Translations under genes and position numbers: made by a program
Notes under the pieces: generated by a model
Database searches by the model: none
What the model saw: the letters and a program-made list of their open reading frames with translations, nothing else
What the model was told of the DNA's origin: nothing
Assembly (NCBI GenBank): GCA_003427395.1
Contig: BFEA01000091.1
Span: forward strand, 2,864,620 to 2,928,619
Direction of reading: 5' to 3'
Source of the DNA: Chara braunii
Taxonomy: Eukaryota > Streptophyta > Charophyceae > Charales > Characeae
DNA: 64,000 nt
Part shown: positions 28,802-38,918 of the stretch, in pieces
Numbering within the stretch: the first letter of the stretch is position 1
How the letters are laid out: each line of letters starts with the position of its first letter

Positions 28802-28866
28802 CGACAAATACAGTGTAGATGGTATGACCCTGCGCAAGGAAAACAAGCATAAATTGAGAAATATCA
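28802..28866 (+). pseudogene. U6 snRNA-related fragment
   Basis: CCTGCGCAAGGA, GCATAAATTGAGAAAT and the preceding AATACAG-GTAGAT follow the order of the 3' two thirds of U6 snRNA. The ACAGAGA box and AGC triad are not preserved and the 5' stem-loop is absent. It is followed by A-rich sequence, as in retroposed snRNA copies. Confidence 0.65.
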
Positions 28867-30334
28867 GGGAAAAAATAAAGTAAAAAAAAACATTCACCAT
28901 CATTCTCGTATTTTCTGCACATACCTTTGCTTTGACAAGGCGCACTATCCGCACGTCTTCAAAAATATAGCAGGACAACTTCCCATGATGGTTGTATGAG
29001 ACCAAAGATACCGTTTGTGTACAGTGAGGAACGAAATACTTCCAATGAGATGTCGGGAAGACCTGCCTAAGGGCATATACACATCAGAGCTTTCCAAAAT
29101 GTATCTGTCCACAAAATCGGTCAAATTTTTTCTATTTTTTATTTTTTGTTGTGCCCTCACCAACAAGGCAGCATGCATTCCACGTGCACAGGAAAGGCTC
29201 TCACCAAGGTTATACTTTCACTGGTACTTCCAAGAACGTACCTGACTGCTATCACGGCCAAATTATTATTTTTTTTTGTTCCTTTTGTTTATTTTTCCTC
29301 CTATTGCACATGCTCGGGGATGTCATCACTCGGGGCGAAAAAGAAGGGAGGGCAGGGGGAAAGAAAAAAAAAAAAAAAACAAGAAGAAGGGAAGGGAAGG
29401 AAAAAAAAATAAAAGGAAATCCTTAGTGAACATACTGGTCACCCAATGTTGAAGGACCGGTCGCCTGCTGTTTATCTACTTTTCACCAGGTGCCTCCTAC
29501 CGAAACAAAGAGGTTTGGTAGCTCGAAAAAAATAAGGTTCGGCGGAGTGCTTCGGGAGGTACTCGTGGCTTAAGTGCTTACTCATAAGCAGTAAAAATTG
29601 TACAAACCATATTCGATCAGCAAGAAACCACAAACGACCATTTCCCTACCCAGCAATCGCCAAACTGTTGGGGATCCTCCGCCAATTTCTTTGACTACCA
29701 GATTCAAAAAACTATGGTCGCTCATCCTATAATATTCTCAATTGGCTATGAAAAAGTTTCAGGTTTTTTTAAAGATTCATAGGAAGGAAAATTATATGAC
29801 CTCTTATTTATGAAAACGCAATTACGGATAACAGGAATCGAAACCATGTCCCCTACTTGGAAAGCCAGAAAGACTGGTTATACCGGCTAAACCCACCAGT
29901 ACCTACCGCATTCTTAGGCACCCTCTAACTTGAATGAATACAATGTTATCGGCCTACGAACGTTAAAGGATTGGTGGTTTAAAGGTGGGTAGACCGTTTA
30001 CCTGGTTCCAGCACCTACTTCCACTAGTATTTATAACAAACATTTATGAAAAAAATGGTTAAAACATTGTTATCAAATATGGGGTTTTTTTTTTTTTTTT
30101 ACCAGCGGTCAGTCGAACCCCATGCCATCAGTCGCGGCAAGGCAAGTGTTATTCGGAATGACAATGCATATTGAAAGTTTTTTGAAAAAACCTATGTGGG
30201 GAACCTTTTGGGTTTGCAATGCTCAAAATACTTATATGAAAAGTGGAAAAGAGAAATGGTTGAAAACCTCAATATGTCGTATACCATTAAAAATAGATAA
30301 CTTAATCGCTTATAATTTTGTGAAAATTCACCGG
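28867..30334. other. AT-rich intergenic DNA
   Basis: No gene recognised. It contains A- and T-rich runs (29,363-29,413; 30,087-30,102), a degraded tRNA-like stretch on the minus strand near 29,820-29,900 (GGTTTCGATTCCTGT), and one copy of a ~70-bp repeat (29,615-29,685) that recurs at 31,273-31,345. Confidence 0.5.
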
Positions 30335-30407
30335 CCACGCTAAGGTCCTAAAGCAATCACTTAGTGGGAAAGGAAGTGATCGAGAAATTACAGCTAGAAG
30401 GTGGGTT
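30335..30407 (+). pseudogene. Mitochondrial-type large-subunit rRNA fragment
   Basis: CTAAGGTCCTAAAGCAATCA, CTTAGTGGGAAAGGAAGTGA and TCGAG--ATTACA-C-AG-AGGTGGG follow, from memory, plant mitochondrial 26S rRNA, where GGAAGTGATCGAG distinguishes it from the plastid 23S sequence. Only about 70 bp remain. It is a nuclear copy of organelle DNA. The mitochondrial over plastid choice is fairly but not fully secure. Confidence 0.65.
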
Positions 30408-32036
30408 CCACACATAACAATTTTCCATCATACAAAATCATGACGAAATATATTTTTGTAATGAAAACGAATGTTATTTTACATGTTTCAGAATCTGACT
30501 TTTTATTGAATTTAAATTGTCATATGCTAAGAAATGTAATCCTTCTCCCGAAGTGACTATGTGAGTTTGTTGAGGCACAAAGTGGAGGCGCATGGGTTGG
30601 AGTCATTGTGATAAAAACCCTTGAACGCCCAGAACAACTCTTCGAGTTTTATGAAGGATAACTATTGGCGTATTTTACTATGATAACGTAGTTTTCGGCC
30701 GCCTGTGAAGGTTCTCCGGCCAAAAGTCGTGGGTTCAGATCTCGTTTTTCTCGGGAGATATGGTTGAGTGGCTGAAAGCAAAATATATGTCATAAAGTTT
30801 TCAAGTTTTAACTTTGTATTTGTTAGGCATAAACAATATAAATACAATTGTACTCAATTTTGTTGGTAATAGTGAAATGTAATCATTATCTACAACTAAG
30901 AAAATTTCAAGCAAAAAGATAAGTCCAAGAATATCACTTACATGCAAGGAATGTAATACATTTTTGTGAATTTTTGTTATCTTTATATTTAGTATTTTAT
31001 TACTAAAAAATTAGGAACAATTGATATGACATATTTTGCACATAGATTGTTATTTTTCACACACCATAAGGATATAGATACATTATAGATAATCTTTGGT
31101 GCAATTGTTGAGATCTCTTGCCAGAGAGAGTTTGTGAAAATGAGTATACAATATATCAGTGAGCAAGTGTAATCGCCATCCTCTTCGTCTGAGGGGAAAT
31201 TACGCATGTGCAACTCGGAAGGGGGAAAAACACAACTCTAAGCGAATGTCATACATATTGACAAGTAGGTTATCAGCAGAAAACCACAAAAAAGTATGGT
31301 CACCCGCCCTAGGCAGCGACCGCCGAGTTGTTTGGGATCTTAAGAAACTTTACGAGAGAATTATCTCAATCAAACAAAAGAGCACTCTTGTGCCTTCGGC
31401 CTTCCATACTCGAGCTTTAAATCAATGTCCTCAAAACCACAAGTAGATGACCCCAACCAAATTGAGAATGCAATTGAACCTATCCTAAAATTTTGGAGGC
31501 TCGAGGTAAGTCGTCCAAAGGGTTTGTAGAAATAAAAAAAGTGTCTCATGCCGAGGGTTGGCAATAGGCCCAACCCTGAACTTAATGAAAATAATTTCGT
31601 CTGCGCCCAGTCGAGCCTTATCATGAGTCTCCTCACTTTTTGGAAGGTTCATTCATATTTTTCAGATGTATTAGTGGTATAAGTGCAAACCCTATTGAGG
31701 TATATCCTTATATTGTTTTCGACTATGTGCCCATTTGATCGCGTCGAACATGCATTCGCGTGCAAACTGTGTTCGCGCACTTCCAAATGCACCACGTTGT
31801 GGACAGGGGGATAAAGTTGAACGCACAACCTTGGACAGTCTACACGCATTCGAACTCTACCGCGGGCGCACAGAGTTAGAAAAAATAAAAGCACGTATCG
31901 AAAGTCTATCCCGTGTCTGTCAGTGTGTTGTCATATTTGATATACACTTGGAAAAAAAAATTATTTGTGTTTAACTGTTTTGTTAGATTCTCACTGACTC
32001 ATCAGGAGGTTATGCGTGTATGCGTGCACATATGAA
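30408..32036. other. AT-rich intergenic DNA with a tRNA-like scrap
   Basis: 30,713-30,758 (AAAAGTCGTGGGTTCAG, then TCTCGTTTTTCTCGGGA) resembles the 3' half of the tRNA-Asp-like sequence at 41,089-41,162. Just after it GGAGATATGGTTGAGTGGC looks like the 5' end of an organellar tRNA-Ser. The second copy of the 29,615 repeat lies at 31,273-31,345. No protein gene was recognised. Confidence 0.45.
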
Positions 32037-32562
32037 ATCATGACGATTCTTTGAAGAATAAGCATCGACTAACTTTGTACCAGCCACCACGGGAAGATGA
32101 AAAATACTAGCGTTATCTTTAACGTTTGAGTGTAAAGAGTTTGTAGGTAGCCTTTTTGCTATTAAAAACTAGGGTTGAACCCTACACAAGCATCAAAACT
32201 ACTAAGTTGGAATCTGCTAGAGGCGAAAGGAATTTCCGGTGGAGTGGTGAAATATATGGATATCATAAATAATGCCCAAGGCATTTCCAATGGAGCGATG
32301 AAATGCATAGATATCTGAAATAATGCCCAAGGTGAAAATACTTTGTTGAGCCGATATCGAAACTCTAAGAGCGGAAAGGTAGGGGAGCGAACGGGATTAG
32401 ACACCCCATTTGTCCAGGTTGTAAACGATGAACACTAAGTATTGGAATATTTGATCCGTTCAGTGTTGAAGTTAACGCGTTAAGTGTCCTGCCTTGGGAG
32501 TACACTCGTCAGAGGGAAGCCTAAACAGATTGTCGGGAGTCCACACAAGTGATGAACCATGT
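32037..32562 (+). pseudogene. Plastid-type 16S rRNA fragment, arm 1
   Basis: The sequence follows the middle of plastid/cyanobacterial 16S rRNA in order: TGAAGAATAAGCATCGACTA, a CCAGCCACCACGG form of the 530 loop, GTGTAAAGAGTTTGTAGG, AGGGTTGAACCCT, AATTTCCGGTGGAG, GGGGAGCGAACGGGATTAGA, GTAAACGATGAACACTAAG, TTAACGCGTTAAGTGTCC and a degraded CACACAAGTGATG. Most differences are G-to-A or C-to-T, as in methylated nuclear DNA. A ~50-bp segment is tandemly duplicated inside it (32,232-32,282 and 32,283-32,331). It corresponds roughly to E. coli positions 480-950. Confidence 0.88.
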
Positions 32563-32905
32563 GCGTTAGCTCCAACACTAAACGGATCAAATCGTCCAAC
32601 ACGTAGAGTCCATCGGTTATAACTAGGATATCTTATCTCATTCACTCCCCTAGCTCAAGTCTCTTAGTGTCAATATCCCCCTTTGCATAGTGCTTTCATC
32701 TTATTTTCGATATCTCTGCATTTCATAACTCCATCGGAAAATCCGTTTGCCTTTATCGAACTCCAACTCGGTAGTTTATGCTGCCTATGTAAGGTTAAGC
32801 CTTAGTTTTCCACAAGAGACAGAAAAAACAACCGTCAAATGCTTTATGCCCAATCATTATGGATAATTTTTGCATCCTCTGTCTTACGACATGTGTTGAC
32901 GTGCA
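32563..32905 (-). pseudogene. Plastid-type 16S rRNA fragment, arm 2 (inverted)
   Basis: On the minus strand: GACAGAGGATGCAAAAATTA, ATTGGGCATAAAGCAT, AAACTACCGAGTTGGAG, TTTTCCGATGGAGTTATG, GACACTAAGAGACTTGAGCT and GATCCGTTTAGTGTTGGAGC. This is the same 16S region as arm 1, roughly positions 515-870, with different substitutions. It meets arm 1 tail to tail at the shared GCGTTAG. Confidence 0.82.
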
Positions 32906-33260
32906 AGCGCAAGTTAATCGAATCAACAGAAGTGATCCAATCGATTTGATTGGATCGACAATTCGATCGTGCACATGCGTGAATTTGTGTGAGTGTATAC
33001 ACGCACACACATACATATACATACGTACACATAAACACACATGTATACAGACACATATTCGACATAATCAATCAAGCGCTTCGATCAAATCAATTCGGTG
33101 GATTCGATTGAATGGAACAAAGCAAGCAAATCGATTCAATCGTATTTAATTGAATCGATGGAAATCGGTTTAATTGCATGTTAGTGTGTGTGTGTGTGTA
33201 TTCGATCCGAGCGATCCAATCGAATCAATGAAATTGATTTAACAGTTTGGTAGTGTATGT
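32906..33260. repeat. Degenerate GATTCAATCGA-type simple repeat
   Basis: Many overlapping variants of AATCGATT and ATTGAATCGAT are interspersed with short CA/GT runs. Probably a decayed microsatellite with no coding meaning. Confidence 0.6.
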
Positions 33261-35052
33261 GTATGTGTGTGTACACACGAGTCACACACTCACACACACT
33301 TACCGAGGTAAGTTTTTATTTTTTTATATTTTTTTTATAGAGGGATGCGGGGGGTGCCGCACCCGTTCCCCACCCCCCACAGACCCCTCTGCGGAATCCC
33401 TCCCCCGAACGTGTTTCAAGCCACAGGTTTTCGGAATCCACCGTATGATATATTCTAACAGTCAGATTTCCTAACATGGACCAAGACGAATATCATTGGG
33501 TCGAGTCCCTTACAAAGTACGAACCTGCCCATGTTTAAAACTAGTTGCATGCTCTTTGAGCACAAACATAGTGTCAGTGGGGTTATACCCTAAGATCTAT
33601 GACCGGAAATGAACAATCCAGGTAAGTGAGTCCTAGCCTAAGTGCCAATACCCGTACCTTGCCCCCCCCCTCTCACGTCCTCTGCCACTCCCTTTCGAAG
33701 CAAATATATCAACTGCAACACGCAACTGAGCTTGCCAAGACACTTTTAAACCTGACATTGGGCCTCACTCTATTACACATCACTCTATTTGTATTTGGAG
33801 CTCGGGATAGTCTTGATATATGGTGAAAATGATGAAGTCATGTATCCACTTATTCCATGAAGTGTCTAAATGCATGTAGAATGTTGAATAGTAGAGCAAA
33901 GTCGCCATCATGACAACACCGAACCAGAAAGATAGCTTGTAAAAATCCATATGCACCGTTACGTTTGGAAAAAGATCGTAGAAGCTAGATAGATTGTAGT
34001 CTCGAACATTTGTCCACTCGGTCACAGTATGACCAATGATGAAATTAAAAAAACCCGGACAACCTGAAATTTGAAAACTGCATGTCGACCGGGTTACAAC
34101 CATAGTTGAGCAACCTGCTAAAAGTTTTTATTTTTTTTGTAACAAACGGTGCAATTCATATTCCAAAACACTGAGTTTGAGGCGAAGACCTCACAACTAC
34201 TCGAAAATATCATAGGAGAATGACCTAATTTAGTAATTTCGCTTTGCTTCAGATAAGCAAATAATTAATCTTTAAAACAAATCTCTCACATATTATGTTT
34301 CATATCTATAACTATCTCTTGTCCACCACCAACTTCCTATCAACTAATTACATGACCTACAATAGCCTTGAGACTAGCAATCCCTGTGGAGCAAAGCAAT
34401 TAATCCTATCAACACTAACAATCCATTGCAGATATAATAAACTGATTGCCCTGGTTTATAAACACAGATGCTATTTTCCCACGATATAACTTGATTATTA
34501 ATTATATTTATGGTGAGAGTTTACGTCACTTGCCAAATGTGAAAGAAAAAAAAAATAACAACAACATATTTTCCCTTTCTAACTTAAAATGCATTTGACA
34601 TTTTACACTTATTTTATACGTGGTGCAGTAAGGTGCGCATGAAGAAGACAACTGCGTGAGAACATCGGTAGATACGACATGCACTCATCAAACTACTTTC
34701 TTATATGCTTTGTTTTCTTTTTTCAATAGGATAGTTTCGGGCTTGAAGTTTGCTTAGAAAGGTGATATGAGCAACCCCTAAACATTAATTTGTTAGTGGA
34801 GAGAAACTTAATCTAAAAGGCGGCAACCATTAGGGTAGTCTGATGCACCATTGATGATCCTCCAAAGGACCGGGATTGACTGTATTCCACTCTTTTTGCA
34901 AACCAAGTTATATACTCATCCCACTTTTCAAGTTACGCTAAACGTGGGACCATTAACATTATTGGGATGATTTTATGGCAACTTATTTCATTTGGCTCTA
35001 CAGTCGAGTTCTCTTTGAAAATTTCAAGCCATATTTTATTCATAAATTATAT
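33261..35052. other. AT-rich intergenic DNA
   Basis: No gene recognised. A 107-residue minus-strand frame at 33,780-34,103 contains aromatic, membrane-like segments (LSFWFGVVMMATLLYY), but nothing supports it as a gene. A C-run lies at 33,662-33,670. Confidence 0.4.
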
Positions 35053-35586
35053 GATTTAAGCCTAGGTTGTTTTATCGGACGTTCGGGACCCCCCTCACCG
35101 TCCGGGACGTCCGACCGGACGTGTGGTCGGACGTCAGACCGGATGGGGGATGTCCGAGTTAGCGCAAAAATAAATAAATAAATAAATAAATTGGCTTGTA
35201 CTTTGCATCATGTGGCTTCTACCTTGCATAAGGTGTATGCCACCAAAATTTTGGCTTATTTGAGTCAGTAGAAAAAAAAATAAAAATCTTCAAAGATTCA
35301 AATCCCCACCTATACCCCTCCTATCCCCACCAAAACCCCTCGTACCCCCCCTTCCCACCCCAAATAGCACCCTATCACCAAATGCTAAAAAACTTTTGAA
35401 TTTTTTTATGGGGGGTCTCTATGGCATGCGCAACACTGTCATAATTTTTTATTTTATTTTTTTTATTTTTTTTTTAGTGTCAAAAAGTCGTCGTCCGGAA
35501 ATCCGGACGACGGGGGTACCCTACGTCCGGGGAGACGTCCGGGGGAGAGGTCCGATCTCCGGACCATTGATAACATAGATTTAAGC
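35053..35586. mobile_element. Non-autonomous DNA transposon with 9-bp target duplication
   Basis: GATTTAAGC at 35,053-35,061 is repeated exactly at 35,578-35,586 and brackets a ~516-bp element. The ends are imperfectly inverted (TAGGTTGTTTTATCGGAC against TATGTTATCAATGGTCCG). Both subterminal regions are packed with CCGGACGTCC-type palindromic motifs, a sharp GC-rich contrast to the AT-rich surroundings. A 9-bp duplication is typical of Mutator-like elements. No transposase is encoded. Confidence 0.78.
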
Positions 35587-36316
35587 ATAAGAGTTTGCAC
35601 TTTTTAACGACCACTTCATGCCCCAACTAAAACTTTAGATGAGCAAAGATATTTACCATTACGCACCGGGTTCAAAGCTACTTAACTAAAATGATTGACG
35701 CTACTACCTTTAAAAAATAGCATTGTGCGGATGCGAATTCACAATGTTTTGGCATGCAACATGATTCAGATAAAAAAAACTAAAAGTTAAAAAGTTACTT
35801 ATTCCTATGAAAACAAACTGGAAAGAGTTAGTTTTTATTTTTTGTTCATATATCTAAAAAACAATACAAAATAGTCACATCAAAATAAAAATTATCAAAC
35901 TTTGAACAAATTGTTGTGGCCAACGAGCGGTACACGGTTGGTAAACAAATACATACCAAGTGGTTTGATAACATGAGTATATGCAAAGCACATACCAAGT
36001 TATATGAACCATTTATCTTTTACTCTTGTTTTCTCATTTCCTTTTCACATTTTTGACTACTCGTACACAACGGTAAATTTCCCACAGTTAAAAACTATTA
36101 AATCGAATCCAATTACAAAAGCAAAATTTGCAACATTTTGATTAAGAATTTGAGCAATACAACAAATATATGAGCACAGTGACTTTGTGCAAGCATGAAA
36201 CACGTAGATTGAGCAATACTCTATATGGTAGATGTGACCACTGTCACTTATTCCAAATGCTATTTCAAGTTATTTATTTGAATATTTCCTTCATACTGGA
36301 GAGGTCTAAGAATCAT
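35587..36316. other. AT-rich intergenic DNA
   Basis: Nothing recognisable was seen in this stretch. Confidence 0.5.
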
Positions 36317-36720
36317 TCGACCTAACTCAATTGGTTAGGCACGCAAACGTCATTCGAGAGGTTGTGGGTTCGATCCCTATGGCCGCCTGTGGAATGCATA
36401 GTGCCAACTAATTGGGATAGTCATGTAGATCCTTCCCAATCGGTATTGGTAAGGTCCTCAGTCAACACGGTGTGAGTACGCGTGTGAGTGGGTTACGTGT
36501 AGTGTGTGCGAGAGTGTTGGCTTTAATCATTACTGTTAGTGCGGGAAGGCGAAAAGGAAGGCAAAATTATTGGCAAATACTCGGTTATGTGTTAGCCGAT
36601 CCCCACCGGTGGCCCCTACCTTACACCTTAACCGCTAAGGCAAAGGGGCAAACACGCCGTTACCTTCCTCCACCGAAGAGAGGTAGATATAGATTTAGTA
36701 GTGAGGATTGTTCGGTTCAA
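36317..36720 (+). mobile_element. tRNA-derived SINE, family A, near full length
   Basis: Head CGACCTAACTCAATTGGTTA (box A) and TGTGGGTTCGATCCC (box B), then the family A body (TAGTGCCAACTAATTGGGAT, GTGTGAGTACGCGTGTGAG, GTGTTAGCC, CACCGGTGGCCCC). It matches the minus-strand copy at 14,034-14,440 through the whole body with many substitutions, so it is older. Confidence 0.75.
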
Positions 36721-37000
36721 ACTCATGCGGTTACAAGACTCTTTTGATATTTGTCCATGTGGAAAAAGACTTACCATATGCAAGGGAAATGATTTTTTGT
36801 TTTTTAATGTGGCCCGATGGACCACTGACCAGATAGTAAAATGATCAAGTCCGTCAGACCAAAGTTTTTTTTTTTTTTCCCCTTCTTTTTTATTGCTCTC
36901 TCAGTACTTGTACTACTACTAATCATAATATTATGAGAGATTTTGTAGTAGTGACAACTATGTTCAACCATGTTCACGATAGAACATGCGAGAGTTGCAG

Positions 37001-37052
37001 GGACCTGCAGGTGCGAGATACCGGCCAAGGGACGACCGGTAGCATCAGGGAT
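37001..37052 (-). mobile_element. SINE family B fragment
   Basis: On the minus strand CCTGATGCTACCGGTCGTCC, then TTGGCCGGTATCTCGCACCT, corresponding to 27,655-27,712 of the family B element. Confidence 0.6.
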
Positions 37053-37499
37053 CATGCCAACAAGACTAATCCCTGCACCTCCCCTCTTGTCCCCTCCCCT
37101 ATGCTTAATGTCGATCGGGGGATTCATTTTAACTCGCAAAAAAATTATGAAAACATTAACTTTTCAAGATGGAATAATATGTTAAACGACCAGCATGTTC
37201 AAGCCTCTTTTCCCAACGCTGCCTTCTGCGACGCGCTTATCGTTATCGAACTCAATGGCATCAAGTCGAATTACTTTCCCTGTTGGACTAGCCTTTTCTG
37301 TTCAATATGAAGGACGCTGCTTGCTAACCACCGCATTCGAGCAAAGGAATGGGGAATTGTACTGCTGTTAAAGAAGGAGCTGCAAAAGGCTTCAGAATGC
37401 CTAGTGGGAAAAGGCAGGTGGCAAGTCGCATGCCACAATAGTATGAACATCTTTGGGAATCAGATAAAAAGACACATCCTGCTCGAACAGGCTAGCGCT

Positions 37500-37546
37500 C
37501 TAAAAATTAGAGGTTGAATGTTGAAGAGAGGATTAGCATGACCTCT
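37500..37546 (+). pseudogene. Truncated U6 snRNA copy
   Basis: CTAAAAATTAGAGGTTGAAT followed by GAAGAGAGGATTAGCATGAC parallels the middle of U6 (AAAATTGGAACGATAC, then GAGAAGATTAGCATGGC). It stops within the central region and is followed at once by the 5' end of a second U6 copy. Confidence 0.55.
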
Positions 37547-37548
37547 TC

Positions 37549-37648
37549 GTCCTTCGGGACATCCGTTAGAATTGGAACGATACAGAAAGAAGATTAACAT
37601 GGCCCTGCGCAAGGATGATAGACATACGTTGAGAAATCGTCCAAATAT
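37549..37648 (+). pseudogene. U6 snRNA-like gene, probably inactive
   Basis: The whole U6 length is present: 5' stem-loop GTCCTTCGGGAC, ATCCGTTAGAATTGGAACGA, TACAG, CATGGCCCTGCGCAAGGATG, GTTGAGAAATCGTCCAAAT. Against the near-invariant U6 sequence the ACAGAGA box reads ACAGAAAG with a small insertion, and the catalytic AGC triad (GATTAGCATGG) reads AAC. No plant USE/TATA promoter pair is obvious upstream, where another U6 fragment lies instead, and no clear T-run follows. U6 is the catalytic RNA of the spliceosome; these changes argue for a pseudogene. Confidence 0.8.
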
Positions 37649-38695
37649 AAAAAGCGGGGGTTAATAAAAAACGAAAAAGGACAATGACCTCGCATACTGA
37701 CTAAACGGTCCCAAAAAATAACAAAAATTTGAAACAAAACCCTACTTTTCTCGTAATTGTATGTAAGTTTAGAAAAAGAACGCATTTTCCTTCTAATGTG
37801 TAGAATTTGTGCGAATGTCCACACCAGTCCACAAAGGGTTTCTTTCTCATAAAAATATTTTTTTTATTATTATTTTTTCATATTATATTTTCTTCAAACT
37901 GCATAGAACCTAATGCATATTTTTTCTCATGCTGAAACGGAACATTGCTTACTTCGTGTACAACATTTATGTAAAATATTGCGGGGCTTTGACTAAGATT
38001 TATTCCCGAACATGTTTTTCAACAAAACGTCAATAACTTATTAAGGAGGTTTGACCCCAAAAGAGGTTGAAGCACATCTTTGAAGTCCTATAGATTACAG
38101 CCACTCACGGGGTCTAGCACCACACTATTCGTCAATTGGACAACATAAAAAATATTGCAGTGTATCTTTTAATTTTCTAGCGGCAGATTCATTCCTTTGT
38201 TGCACATTTGGTGAGCAGTGAGCAAGGCCCATAGTAGTAGGAACTCTTTAAAAACTTTGAACTTCATCACTCGACCTTGCCGCCTCACAAGGTCAAATCA
38301 TTTTATTTGATACCATCCCCCCGCCCTCCCCCGCCCCCAAAAGAGAAGAAGGAAAAAACACTGCAGCAACAGTACGATGAGAGAAGGAACCCTGAAAAAT
38401 GCGCTTGTATTATAAGAATGTCGTTCTAATCACGAACTTTGTAAACTTTCGCAAGAACGATGTGAAAACCATTTTTTATTTATTTATTTTTTCAAAAGAG
38501 TGTTGTCATAACTTATATAATGTTGGTAACAACCCCCAGTGTCCCTCACATCTTATGCTGCAGTCATTTGGGAAAAGATTTGTAGGGCTGGTATAAAATT
38601 TTAAGAAAACCTCAATCGCCATTCGTTCCAAATTCTCTAGGATCCTCACGATAGTCCTTGGAACTCTATAGTTCAATTATAGTCCTTGAAAATAC
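37649..38695. other. AT-rich intergenic DNA
   Basis: Nothing recognisable was seen apart from short A/T runs. Confidence 0.5.
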
Positions 38696-38698
38696 TAA

Positions 38699-38915
38699 GG
38701 GCATACCTCATGGAGAAATAAAAAACCGAATCGGTAATTTTATACCACCTTTGGAGGTGGTCTAAAAAGAGGTCCTCTCGCAGCCCTGTAGGCTGCTAAC
38801 AAAAGGTTCAGCAAAGAAGTACATTTCATTTGGGTAGTGATCCTATCCAATGTGCCCTGAAAACTGCCTCAAATTTAAGTATTTAAGGTCATCAGGTCCC
38901 TGTGTGAGTATGCCC
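38699..38915. mobile_element. 217-bp MITE, PIF/Harbinger-like
   Basis: Ends GGGCATACCTCA and TGTGAGTATGCCC are inverted, flanked on both sides by TAA (38,696-38,698 and 38,916-38,918), the 3-bp duplication of PIF/Harbinger elements. The ends match the 127-bp element at 13,827-13,953; the interiors differ. Confidence 0.7.
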
Positions 38916-38918
38916 TAA

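Noticed and set aside
32037-32905. Functional rRNA gene
   Set aside because: Conserved loops (530 loop, 790 region) carry many transitions, the molecule is incomplete and the two pieces are inverted.
33780-34103. Possible organellar membrane protein fragment
   Set aside because: Aromatic and hydrophobic residues are expected from AT-rich DNA, and no known mitochondrial or plastid protein could be matched.
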